Shown here: positions 1-11,240 of the stretch, piece after piece
Numbering within the stretch: position 1 is the first letter of the stretch
Layout: each line of letters opens with the position of its first letter
Origin: Moniliophthora roreri
Taxonomy: Eukaryota > Basidiomycota > Agaricomycetes > Agaricales > Marasmiaceae
Length of the DNA stretch: 64,000 nucleotides
NCBI GenBank assembly: GCA_001466705.2
Contig: LATX02000007.1
Location: 90,334-154,333 of the forward strand
Direction of reading: 5' to 3'
Position numbers and translations under genes: made by a program
Notes under the pieces: model-generated
What the model saw: only the letters and a program-made list of their open reading frames with translations
What the model was told of the DNA's origin: nothing
Databases searched by the model: none

Positions 1-1244
1 GTTTAGTAGCACTACCTTCGTCTTCGAGGCTCGGGGTGAACAACGGGGAGTTGTTTTCTCCTGACTGCGAAAACAGCGACTCGTGGTCACTACCGTCCCT
101 GTCATTGTTCTCTGGACGTTGTGTGGACAGAGGAGATAAAGATCCTCTGTCAGCAGGCTGCGTAAAGAGTGGTGAGCGCGATCTTGATCTCTCACTCCCT
201 TCGCGAGTGCGTGGTTCACGGTCATGTTCGTCAACATGCATCGCATCATCGTTCTGTCCTACGAAGCGAACGCTCTGATCGCCGGAATGAGCCGTGTGAG
301 ATTTGCCCTTCTCGACACTAGAACGCCCTGTAACCACAGACTTCGTTGATACCGTAGGTCGTGAAGACGATGCGGCGGTGGCGTTTTGCTGAAGAGGTGA
401 GCGTGGCCGACTGGGTACTACTTGCGAAGGAGGATGATTCGGAACCCTCGCGCTACCCTTCGCAGTAGCTAAAGTCCCACGACTGCTCCCTTCGCCTCTA
501 TCGTCTTCTTCGACAACCTCCACCACTCGTCGATCGGCAGTACTAGCCTGCCCACGCCGACGAGGTATCTGACTGACCGTGACGAATGTTGATACGAGAT
601 ACCCAACGTCTCCGTTATCACCACTTTGAACAAAAGCACCGACTTTCTCCGGTTTCTTCCTCGTGACTTCTTTTCCCTTAGACTCTGGGATTTTGGCCCT
701 TTTCTCCACCTTGGCATCCTCATCTGAGGGACGTTTTCGCTTTTTCTGTACCTCTATAGCGGATTTCGTGGGCTTCTGAGGCGTTGGCGTCGGTACATGG
801 CGCGGTTTCTTCGTAGAGGTTTTGTTGGCGACATTTTCTTGGGAACCAGGCCCTTGGTCCTGCGTAGCCGTGGTAGGTAAAAGTCCATTTTTCTTTTGAT
901 AAATTTTGATCTTATGGTCGTAATAATCGCTATTCTTGACGTATCTGTCTCGCCAGGATTGCCATGAGTGTCCTTTGTGCCACGGATAAGCCTGCAATAG
1001 CTCTAGAGAGGTTGACACCATATTAGAGTTGTGTACGGACCTCATCGTTCTCTAATGCCTTGAAGAGATTATTGCCCTTTCTTCCGGTGGTTGACGGAGC
1101 ATTTTTGGCGATATATTCGATTAGTAGTTTCTCTTCCTCGTCAGTGAAGAAGTTCCGGATTCCAGCGCTGTATTCGTTGATAGTGAGATAAGAGGATGGT
1201 ATAAGAGCAATAAAGACACACCCTGGAGGCATATTTTGCGGCAA
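1..1244 (-). CDS. Rap1-type Myb domain protein, 5' part (runs off the window)
   Basis: The protein starts at 1244 and reads toward position 1. Exon 1 (1244-1041) carries FTDEEEKLLIEYIA and exon 2 (from 991) continues AYPWHKGHSWQSWRDRYVKN. Together they form the Rap1 Myb-like fold, whose best-known marker is the HxWQSWRDRY block. The 49-base intron (992-1040) has GT/AG borders, a CTAAT branch-like site and keeps the frame. After the domain the frame stays open to the window edge through a Lys/Ser/Pro/Thr-rich, disordered tail with basic clusters such as KKRKRP. Proteins of this class (Rap1, TERF2IP) bind telomeric complexes and gene promoters through Myb and C-terminal RCT domains. The RCT, if present, lies outside the window. 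A telomere role is inferred from the domain only. The start is the first ATG before the domain. Confidence 0.8.
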
Positions 1245-1705
1245 TCAAGTAGAGTCACAGAGCAAGGTTGGGAATAGACATGGAAGTGGTACACAGAACA
1301 TCGGAAGAGAGCACGAGACACGATGCATCACAGATGTCACAGATGTCACGCGACGCGAGCCCGAGAAAAAATCAACAAACACCGGTACACGCGCGACCTC
1401 CAGCATTTCGAACGACGTGAGCCTCGCTTTGCTAGATTCCAAGAGACGTCAAAGTACTGATGTTGTACAACCTGACTCAGTCACTGTGACCCAAGTTTTG
1501 ACGTGCAACATATCATTCGATGAATAAGAAACTGCGGGCCATATACTTGAAATGTCACTAATTCTCATTTTTCTCCCTCTCATCGACCGTCTTTACTACC
1601 ATCGTCAAACCCCGGGCAATGGCAGGCCTGATCGTGTCTTTATGTTACCCAAGTCTGGCATGCCTCCATTACCATGTTCCGCCGTCTCCTACACCGCATT
1701 TAGCC
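1245..1705. other. Intergenic, no gene seen
   Basis: This lies upstream of the Rap1-type gene and downstream of the first DUF6534 gene. Short open frames on both strands have no recognisable content. It probably holds the promoter of the minus-strand Rap1-type gene. Confidence 0.4.
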
Positions 1706-3542
1706 TTATTCGACCGCAGAACGCCTGTTGTCCCCCTGCGTCGAATCTTGGAAATGAAGAAGCATACGAAAAGGAACTCCTAGTTCATGTTCCAGAACTA
1801 AACCATATCTATATCGTGCTCCGTCCGCTTGACCGAATCCTTTGTTTTCTTGAGCCGGAGTTTTCATCACTGATAATATATTCAGGATAATAATCGAACT
1901 CACTGCATAGTCCCCATCAGTTGGACTGATAGGACTCTCCACTGCCGTTGTCTCGGTATCGAGTAAAGCTGTGGGCGCGACGTCTATGAAACAGTCCCTA
2001 GCGTTAACATTGAAGCTTGGCTATGGCCTATGGCAGGACGTACATATTCCCTGTAGGTTGTGTTCTGTACGCTCCACCCCTGTTTCCATTTCGATTTCAT
2101 GGCGCCCAGTTGTCCAGGCTGCACCTATCTGGCGGAGGCGCGTGCGGGAGTTCAAATTGTTGAGCTACCGGAGCATGTCTCTTCAGACCACCATCGGTGT
2201 ACAAGCGGAGGCGCAGACTCTTACCATGGTAATGGCATATATACGACCCAACGTGAACGCAATACCGACGGAAACTAGCTACGATTCAGAGAACGAACGG
2301 TGACTCCAATGCACGCCACTTACTATTACCGTCGGGGTCGCTCAAGTAAACTATAAGGGCAATCGTAGCGACTAGAGAGCCCGAGGCTCCCGTTTGGATC
2401 GCAAGCGTTGTTAATTCTTTTATCATGCTGTAAAATGGCATTCAGCAATATCGCGATGCTACTCACACACGGGAGTTTACTTTTTCGTTCTTTTGAAAGG
2501 AGACTTAAACCTGTGCAGGGTGTAAATCAGAACAGCCGCAATTGAAACGTCGGCTACAGCGCTGAACACCAGCCATATCCTAGAAGTATTTCAGCTTCTC
2601 CTCAGCACTCGAGCAATTGTGGAACGTACGTGACTGGAATTCTGACGGAATCTCGCTCGTTAAATGTTGAGTGTTGGACAACAACCACCGCCGTTGCTAA
2701 AGCACCTGCGAACTACCCATAAAAACTGAGTCGAGCGTGAGAAGAACTATCAACTGAACAGGACTTACTGCCGCAATACTCTCGAGGATTAGAAACGGAG
2801 TAACAAATCGGTTTTTCGTCCTGCAAAAAACGATGAATGATGAACGATCCTAAATCCTAAGTAGAAGCTTACAGTGACCAAAAGCGGTATATCAAGAATT
2901 GCTGCACGATGAAGGCTGAAGCACCTGTCGTTGCGGCGAACACTGGAAAAGGCTGCACCATGAATCAGTCACACTCGACATATGGAGTAGTGTGAGGACA
3001 TACCCAGGACTGTTTCTGTATAAAGTTTATATCACCTGCGAAGCTCGATGAGTCGAGGAATTGAATCCAGATAACGAAATGTACCGACCCCAGTGGAGTA
3101 CAGCATACTATGTAGCCATATACCTCGACGTCAACGGAACACTGTATTTTGAAAACTGCATATCGTACGAACCATGTAGGCGCAGGCGTAGTGATTGATA
3201 GTCGATGCCGTGTCGACAAGTAATGTTAGGATTACGATGGCCTTGAGCCACAAAGGATCTTGACGGAAGCGGGTGAAGTACGTATATGCCTACCATGAGT
3301 CATTGTCAGCTCGTTTTCGAACATCAGTGAAGGGAACGTTGCAGACCATGATCAGCTCGATCACGAAAAAATACTAAGTATATTGTCGTTTTTTTTCAGA
3401 GAGCTGCTCCTGAAATTGAGTAGCAGGACGTACCGAATTCGCCCACGTCCCGCCCAGCAATCCGCTACAGTAAACGTGTCAGTAGGGAGATGAATATAGA
3501 AGATGAACCATACCCTAAAGAGTTCTCAAGACTGTCCGGCAT
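1706..3542 (-). CDS. DUF6534-type multipass membrane protein, copy A (apparently intact)
   Basis: The gene has about a dozen short exons. Starting at the ATG at 3542 it reads MPDSLENSLGGLLGGTWANS, then YFFVIELIM, YFTRFRQDPLWLKAIVILTL, YAVLHWGDINFIQKQSW, FIVQQFLIYRFW, FAGALATAVVVVQH, IWLVFSAVADVSIAAVLIY, LTTLAIQTGASGSLVATIAL and VSVGIAFTLGRIYAITM, ending in a hydrophilic tail. All junctions I checked keep the frame. The alternating hydrophobic blocks suggest about seven membrane helices, and the SAVADVSIAAVLIY block is the DUF6534 region. This family is abundant in Agaricomycetes and its function is unknown. It is a paralogue of the copy at 6353-8086, in the opposite orientation. The last exon runs to a stop at 1706; an earlier end after another intron is possible. 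Confidence 0.75.
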
Positions 3543-4118
3543 GAATAGTACGAGTTGACTGTCGCAGCAGGCTTCGAGGGAAGCCCGTTTAGACTCGGCG
3601 CATATATAAGAAACATGAAATTCCGGATCACGTTGAGCACTCAGAATAAATTGTCTTTCATTGGTCGAAGCCCTCAACCGGTCCGCATGAATTTGAAGAA
3701 GTGCGTGTTAACCGCAATGCACCGTTTTGGGTTGATAAGCACACCACTAAACCTGAGCCGTGGCCATCCATAATCTTCTATCGAATCCGAAGGAATCCTT
3801 AACGGGGTTCAGTATGCTGCCGTTGTCGGCGCTCAGTGTGCCGCGCTTCCACAACTGCACGAGTCCAGCGGTGAGATTCGGAGATGAATCAGGGCCAGCG
3901 CCAATGAAAATCTGGCGGCCGAATTCCATTGACCATGGGGATTCATGTCATTGGAAGGCTTCTTCCACCTGACTTCCTCCACTAGCTTCGCGGATGACAA
4001 TGGATTCGGAGGCAGAGCGACTTCAGCAAGATAATCACAGATCATATGATAACTGCTTTGACCAAGTATAGTTTTTGGAGCTCTGCGGTAATCCAGACTT
4101 CACGAAGGGTTCAAGCCT
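3543..4118. other. Intergenic, unrecognised
   Basis: Upstream of DUF6534 copy A. Open frames of about 70 codons overlap on both strands around 3750-4045, but none shows a known motif or splice-consistent extension. Confidence 0.35.
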
Positions 4119-5010
4119 TGCTATGACAGATGTCAGTGAATTTTAAGTGCATGACATGGACTGAAAGGTGTACTTTAATATCCCGGGGAATCCTCAAATC
4201 TAGACCTGGTTGAAGACATTGTGATGATGAGCGCTTGAGCGTTGAGATTACAAGTCCGAGTTTACGAGGATTCGTCTTCTTCTGCCAATTTTTCCTTATA
4301 CGGAAGGTATAAGTGGGTGGGAAAGTTGTGGTCTGATAGATGTCGATAGATCGTTTTTTTTGGTTCGTTCCGCCGCTCGCTCTCTCGTCTGTTAGCCCAG
4401 AAGGTTAAACGGACTCGACCCTGATGGCCCACTGCGGCAAGTTCCGAATGAAGGACAGTGAATCCAACACCGCGTTTTTGATGCTATTCGAATGTTCTGT
4501 CGAACACAATCTTTGTGATAAGTGCGACCCATATAGCCGAGCTGATTAAGCGCGGTGGCGCCTCTTGCCCTGCCCTAAACTAAATTTTTCCACGCTCTTC
4601 GTGACTCGCAAAGCCTCTGTGCAGCGTAAACGGATTCTTGTCTATCTATTGCTCTACAAAATGGTTCATGGACGCGCAGACCCAGGAACGCAACTTCTCA
4701 ATGCTGTCGACCTCCTTCTCCTCACACCTCCACTACATCGGCTCTGGACTTCGCATATGAGCCTTTTCTTGTTCGCTGGCCATACATCTTAACACGACAA
4801 GCTCCGTCTTCACGGGCGATTCCGAACGTGAAATTAAGGAGGAATCTAGTGAATGCTGTATGGTCTATCGGAATCACTACCAGGGGGACTTGTGATGGTT
4901 TTGTTTGGCTGTGTGTCAGGTACGTTGGAGAATGGCGTTTTCTATTGTAGACTCCGCTAACTTGTTGGATAGGCGCTGGTAGCATCTTAAGCTCATCCCG
5001 GAACACTTTG
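4119..5010. repeat. Dispersed repeat R1, copy 1
   Basis: This segment matches 8541-9260 in the same orientation, beginning at CTATGACAGATGTCAG. It carries an extra stretch of about 180 bases (around 4255-4438) that copy 2 lacks. On the minus strand both copies preserve a similar reading frame with PIDHTAFTRFL and SRAD motifs (4722-5006 here), so R1 may contain a decayed gene. I do not recognise the family. The two R1 copies bracket the unit carrying DUF6534 copy B. Confidence 0.6.
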
Positions 5011-5049
5011 TTACTGATAGTCGGGAGATTGACGGTGGAATAATCAACT

Positions 5050-6352
5050 CAAGCTGATATTGTACGACGTACTAGTGGAGTTCAATTGCAACGTCCATGG
5101 TTTCACTAGAGCTATGCGGGAGTGTTTAACGGTAATCTTTAGCTCAATTTTTCAGACTCGATTGTATAATATTTGTTACAGCATCTCCAGCTACAAAGCG
5201 ACTTCTTCCCATGCTTTAGTACTACTATATCGAGTCGTCGACCAGAGCATTGACTGGCAATATACTTTATATACCAAGAACTCGGTTGTTGCCAAGGGTT
5301 TTATAACCTAGCAAAATCTTATAACTTTGATTCGGCTACCCTAATGACTCAGTGGCTTCCATTCTTGACCTTCGTTACAGCAAAAACCCACGAGGAAACT
5401 GGTTTACATCTTGGAGGAAAGACGCTTGGGCGTGAACCTGAGTATCTTTTAGACTCAACGTTCCCTATATCATCTCTGATGACAATATCAATTCAGGGTA
5501 GATAGTAGACGCGATGAGCCGTCCATGCGAGTCAAACGATCTTCGGTTCCTCGAGGAACTTGTTGGTGGCCATGTCAAGTCCCTATTATCAAATCCTTAT
5601 GACCCGATGAATCGGAGACAGCGGTCGCTTTCAAACCGAGTCTCTGTCACTGTTTCTATACCCTGAAGGCGAGTCGGCGGTGAATGGGAGGTATCCCCTG
5701 CTAAATCTTCTGCTGCACTCTTTGATATCCTTATTCTGATTCGCATCTCTTCCGAGGAAACAGAATGCCTAACTTGAGAGCGCCCGAAAATTTTTGCCAT
5801 GGCCCTGGTTGCCATCAGCCGCTCAAGTTAATGGGCTATCAGCCCCGCGATCAGTGGCTTCCACTTTGCAGAACAGGTATGGTTCTGTAACAATATGATG
5901 TTCCAAGTTTCCACTTCCCTGGGCCTGGAGTAAGCCCCTCTGGTTTTGAAGTAATGTGTTCCGGGTTATACCTTCCCTATAATTATTCATTACGCTCCGT
6001 TAGGCATCCTTCATTCAGTCCCTGTTCCCAATTAAGCCTTGAATCACACGAAGTCGTTGCGATACACACTTTGCACTCAAGAATCAGTGAATCACCCAAC
6101 TGTGAAGCTGAACCCTGTTGAGTCATAATCTGAGACCGGACAGTACGCATGGTATTTATAATCTGTATTGAGTACGGCGGACTTACGTCGTCCTTCTAGT
6201 AGCACTTTCCCATGCTCAGCGAGACGCCACAAGTCGAACAAGCACTGCTTCCGATAATATTAGTGGACACCTACTCGGTAGAGGGGAATGAATCTCAAAC
6301 ACTTTAAATGTTGACGTTGGGGAACATTTTGTCTTCTTTCCCCAGCTCTAGG
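5050..6352. repeat. Repeat R2, upstream flank of DUF6534 copy B
   Basis: About 1.3 kb before the ATG of copy B aligns with 13510-14801 before copy D, and partly with 10830-11240 plus 12871-13130 before the truncated copy C. Shared landmarks include ATATCCTTATTCTGATT and CACTGTTTCTATACCCT. So the duplicated unit included a long 5' flank as well as the gene. A minus-strand frame (5597-5815) resembles part of the longer open frame at 13531-14247. Confidence 0.6.
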
Positions 6353-8086
6353 ATGCCATTAAATGATCAGGACAAGTCTCTGGGGTAAGCCCGATGCATT
6401 GCTCTCCCGCATAAGTTACTCGCATTGACATCCGCCTCACAGAGGGCTCCTTGTAGGGACATGGGTCAATTCGGTATGTCATTCAAGTCAAATTACCGTT
6501 TCTCCGTGGCGCCTTCTCAAATTATCCACCAGTATCTTTTCATGACTGAGCTCATTATGGTCAGCTTGCCTGCTGCTGCCCAAGACACGATGCACTGAAT
6601 AATACGAAATCCAGTCCTATCGTTACTTCTCAAGATACCGCAACGATCCAATATGGATTAAACTCCTGGTTGTCATAACCCTTATGGTAGACCTTATATC
6701 GACAATTAATCAATACGTCTGTGTTTATCTGGTGAGCCAATCTTCTCGACACTCTATCAATTGTTACTGACCGCCTTTGCACAGTATACTATCACTCACT
6801 GGGGTAAGTTTACCGACTCATTTTCTCACCAGTTTGTGAGTTCGCTGAGCCCATAATTTGAAGGTGATACGGAGTATCTTAACAGTCAACAATGGGTACG
6901 GACCTTTTCCTGTGTTATCTACCAGTTCCGTTCACCGTAAAGATGCAGCAATTGCCGACGCATCTTATCACAACAGGAATATCGGCTTTAATAGTGCAAA
7001 ACTTTTTGATCTGGCGCTTCTGGATGCTGTATGGTTGCGTTTCCGCCAAGGTTAAGCTGACCTAACATAATTTCTAGCTCGAAGAACTGGTACATCTCAT
7101 TATTGCTCGTTGGGACAAGCATGTCTGGGGTACGTATACTACTTGACGCCATTCCGTCAGTTGGATTTACGGGTCCTCTCCCCCCCTAGACGGCAGGATC
7201 GTTAGCTGCGGCTGTAATCATTATTCAACATCCAGGCTATGAATACCGTGGTGCTGTTCGAATACCAGCGTCGTAAGCTCATTCAAAGTCAAAGCTCTAA
7301 CCTCTGCTGAAAGGAGCGATTCAGGATCTGGTTGGGTCTCTCTGCTGTTACCGATGTCTCGATCACGGCCATTTTGATCTATACCCTTCGACGGATGAAG
7401 ACCAACTTACAGAAGACCAAGAAGTGAGTGTGCAAGGATTATCGTTTTTTTCCCTCGTCGTTGACATCTCGAGTCTCAAGTCTGATCAAGCGCCTAACAA
7501 CGCTCGCCATACAGACGGGATCTCCGGGGTCTGCGGTAGCAACCATTGCATTGATCGTTTACTTCCGCGATATTGAGAGTAACAGTACGTACCAGCGTCC
7601 TACGCGTCAATTCTGACGTCGGTGTCGGCTTACTTGTTATAGTTACCGTCGGAATCGCTTTCACCTTGGGACGTGTTTACGCCCTAACAATGGTTCGGAT
7701 TTATCCCTCGATGAAAAGACTTCCGTTCATGTTATCTGTCTTCTATAGCTCCACAACTTGAATTCTAGAGCATACGTCCGCCAGATGGGTTCACATACCC
7801 CTCAAGGAACTGAAGATTCTACCACGCCTCTTACCGTAGGCGAAACGTTTCTCCGTGACTTACAGACGGAAAATCTCACCGACACCAGAGGTGAAGGCAT
7901 TCGTATGTTTCATGTCTAAATGACTGTCCTGCGTCGTTCTCAACCGTCATTTTTCATTTAGACGTTAACCGAACGGCAGTGGTTCATACCGATGGACAAA
8001 CACCAGAGCCATTGCAGCATGTCGAGGGTCTGCCGACGGATGATCATGATCGAAAAGTGAGTGGTCCATCCCCGTATCTCGAGTGA
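6353..8086 (+). CDS. DUF6534-type multipass membrane protein, copy B (apparently intact)
   Basis: The protein is about 325 residues from about a dozen exons. In order: MPLNDQDKSLGGLLVGTWVN, YLFMTELIM, YFSRYRNDPIWIKLLVVITL, YTITHWGDTEYLNSQQW, LITTGISALIVQNFLIWRFW, NWYISLLLVGTSMSG, TAGSLAAAVIIIQH, IWLGLSAVTDVSITAILIY, LTTLAIQTGSPGSAVATIAL, ITVGIAFTLGRVYALTM and a polar tail after LNSRAYVRQMG. Every intron can be placed with GT/AG borders in frame. Two junctions need slightly downstream acceptors (before QLPTH and before IWLGL), which match copy A exactly. Hydrophobic blocks suggest about seven membrane helices with a polar C-terminus. The function of the family is unknown; a membrane sensor or transporter role would be speculation. 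It lies between two R1 repeats. Confidence 0.78.
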
Positions 8087-8540
8087 TATTATCTTACCTT
8101 GGCTTCGAAAGAATTCTGATGTCAAGCCCAGTGTTCCTCCACGGAATTCTGTGAACGCAACTGTCTAAAGCCACACTTTCTGACGATAACCGATTCGCAT
8201 CTGACAAGACATGTCTTCTTCCTTGGGTCTAGTTTTCATCGGATGCCATCATATGAAATCAGAAATATCCGATGTATTCTAACTAGTTACGCCTGTGTAC
8301 ACGATCTTGTAAGATACATGGTGTCCGAGCATAACGTCTGCGTCCAAGATCCGAAGACCGCCACCAGCCCTTTGCCCTAATTGCTCCCTCTGTCCAATCC
8401 AGTCGGTAAGTTCCCTGGTTCATCTCCGCTGCCGTCTCACAGGCCTGTGTCATGTTTGCCCCACAGCTCAAGTATCTTTGTCCATGGTTCTATCTTCAGT
8501 AAAAATGAAGATGAGTGACGTTATCTAGATCAAGAGGCCT
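8087..8540. other. Intergenic, no gene seen
   Basis: This is the 3' flank of DUF6534 copy B up to the second R1 repeat. No supported coding frame. Confidence 0.35.
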
Positions 8541-9260
8541 CACTATGACAGATGTCAGCGAACTTTAAGTGCATGACATGACTAGAAGGTATACTTTAAA
8601 TATCCCGGGGAATCCTCGAGTCATTGAATGAGTATTCGGAAATCTAGACATGGTATCAACAGCATGAAATCCTTGAAGATATTGTAATGATGACCGACCA
8701 ATGGGCGCTTGAGCATTGAGATTCCGAATGAGAGACGGTGAATCCAACACCACGTTTTTGATGTTACTCGAATGTTCTGTCGAACACGGTTCTTGTGATA
8801 AGCGACCCATATAGCTGAGCTGATTAGCGGGGCTTAGAGAATTCGATTGACAGGTCATGGTTGTCTGGTTTGTCTGGCAGCGCGGTGGCGCCTCTTGCCC
8901 TGCCCCAAATTACCGGTAAGCTTTTCCACGCTCCCGTGATTCTAAAGCCTGTGCAGCGCAATTTCTCAGTACTGTCGACCTTCTTCTCCTCGCGCCTCCG
9001 CTATATCAGCTCTGGACTTTGCATCTGAGCCTTTTCTTGCTCGCTGGTCATACATTCTAACACGACAAGCTCCGTTTTCACGGGTGATTCGGGACTTGAA
9101 ATCAGGGAGGAATCTAGTGAATGCTGTATGGTCTATCGGAATCATTATCAGGGGGACTTGCGATGGTTTTGCTGGCTGTGCGTTAGGTGTGTTGCAAAGC
9201 AAATTTCTTGTAAACTCGGCTAACTTGCCGGGTAAGCCCTGGCATTAAACTTATCCCGGA
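8541..9260. repeat. Dispersed repeat R1, copy 2
   Basis: Direct copy of 4119-5010, diverged by many substitutions and small indels. The minus-strand frame at 8966-9202 again keeps PIDHTAFTRFL and KSRADIAEA, like copy 1. Neither copy gives a complete recognisable protein, so I treat it as an old repeat that may derive from a gene. Confidence 0.6.
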
Positions 9261-10829
9261 AATGTCACAGGTAGCCGGAGACTGGCCTTTGGTTGTTTTT
9301 AGTCTCTCAGGCTCCGCTTTGGATCTCATGATCTCCCCGCAGTCTGTTCTAGCTGTCATACGCTTCTACAATTCTACAATCCAAGAACACCTCGAGGAAG
9401 GCACTGGAATACATCTCAGAGTCTCGTCGAAGGAGAGCAAATTCTGTCATACTCCGATATACTAGGTACGTAGCTAGATCCATTATCGGAAAGCTTCGCA
9501 TATTGAACTTGAATCCAATAGCTACTGAAGAGTCTCAAAGACAATTCGCATCTGGATTCCGAGACCAAGTCGCTCCTTGGGCTATGCCGGCTGAGGTGTT
9601 GCGTCTTCAGAACATCCTACCTGACCTGCCACATTTCTCGAAGGTACCAGTCCCTCTTTCGAATTGTGTATCTACGACGTCAAGCACCACCGGCGCCTTC
9701 ATCACCCCTATACGCATTCCTTTGTACTCGTCTGGTATCCCTTTTCTATGACCAGCTGACTCCAGAAGAGCGTCGGAAGTCTGGAACTCTGTACCATTGC
9801 TTCTCCAAAGTTTTTAAAGCTATTTTGGTCAAGCTGGGATTTGTTCGGTCTGTGGCTCAGGTGAAGACAGCTCAATAGTAGGAACGGTACACAGCCATCA
9901 GAATTTGTCGAGCTTACGCTAATACTGTATATAGGCCGCATTAATGAGCAAACTTTGAACTTTCATCCCATGTCTGTGGAGTGCTATTCGTGTAAAAGAG
10001 AACCCAAACTCTCAAATTCTAAAGTATGATACCTCAATCCCAATTCTCGGCCGGAGTCTCTCATAATGGAGGTGACCGCACATCTTCGATGTTCGGAATG
10101 ATTGGCATTCTTTTCTTCCTCATTGCACTCAATGACTCAAAATGGTTCTTCCGGTGCCAGATGACCTGTTCTCGAGTGACACGAGGCGGGAAACTTGAGA
10201 GGAGCTTGGTGAAAGGTGTTCTGCATGTCTGGAAAGTGCAATGGCGGCCTCAGTAGCGTGCCTAAAAAGATCAGGTACGTGAAAATGTTGCTTCTCTACT
10301 GCAAGCTTAGTGTTCGTATAGAATCTAGATCTGGTTTTCGCTGCAGTTCCCTCACTTCAAGGTTACGTTGCGTAGTTTCCTCCGGATGTTATATAACTTT
10401 CCGATCTGACAGGACGGCAGCATTCGTTCCACTCTGCTTCTGAGAGCACAAGGTCGGCGTCCATAGATATGGTGGGTAGCGTATTCCCAAATCTTTTCAA
10501 GCTCTGACAGTTGCTTCTGAACCCAAAGCCCACTCGTCCCGCGCCAATCACGAACTTCACACTCCTGGTCGGGCAAAGAATGTGTCCAAATCTTCCTTCG
10601 ACCTCAACAACCCGACGACGTGAGCAGCGCGCTCATCGGCCTTGCCGTCGTGAGGCAGATCATTGCAAGATCCCTCCCCTTTATAACTTTCGTCACTTCG
10701 ATGATCAGGCCCAAAAGACGTCCATCCCCTTCGGAAGACCTAATTACGAGGAACGTGGGAGATCTCGAGCCTAGTGGTCCCTGGGCTCCGGTTCACCTTG
10801 GCAGTGGGACAGTGAACCAAGCTGTTACA
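9261..10829. other. Unrecognised stretch with short open frames
   Basis: No known protein domain was recognised. The most protein-like segment is on the plus strand at about 9503-9640, reading SQRQFASGFRDQVAPWAMP and VLRLQNILPDLPHFSK, followed by a possible donor site. A minus-strand frame at 10352-10576 contains WVQKQLSELEKIWEYAT. These may be exons of degraded or unknown genes, but no multi-exon model closes. Confidence 0.25.
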
Positions 10830-11240
10830 TATTGTACAACACACTAGTGGCGTTCAACTTGACGTTCTCATGGTTTCACTGTAGAGTTATGCGGGAGCAT
10901 TTGACTGTGACCTTCAGCTTGATTCTTCAGTGTTTTCGAGGTAAGCTTGATTCAGTGCAATATTTCCAGATTCAATACAGCATCATCTCCAATTGATCCG
11001 ACTGGTGTGATTAGCCAAGTCAATGGCTATGTTGAGCGGTAAGCCGAGTCAAAAACCTAAAAGCCGCAATTTCTTCTGTATCGCGACCAGAGCGCCTGGT
11101 AATATGCCATCGTATGTACATGGTTACTCATATCTCTTTATTAGGCATCTTTCATTCTATCCCCAGTTTTCAATCAAGTTTTGGAAGACACGAAGGCATC
11201 GCGATATACTGTAACTCTTTTCCGTGTCCAAATCCACCTG
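10830..11240 (+). repeat. Repeat R2, third copy, left part
   Basis: Matches the 5' flank of the DUF6534 units (for example ATGCGGGAG near 10887 and the stretch near 11144-11210 resembling 6001-6065). It stops at 11240, where an inverted-repeat element begins, and resumes at 12871. Confidence 0.55.

Noticed and set aside
36..278. Open frame on the plus strand at the left edge
   Set aside because: It overlaps the minus-strand Rap1-type coding frame, which is continuous over the entire stretch.
6928..7070. Apparent frameshift in DUF6534 copy B after the QQW exon
   Set aside because: Disappears when the acceptor is moved to the AG before CAATTGCCG, which aligns base-for-base with the exon length in copy A.
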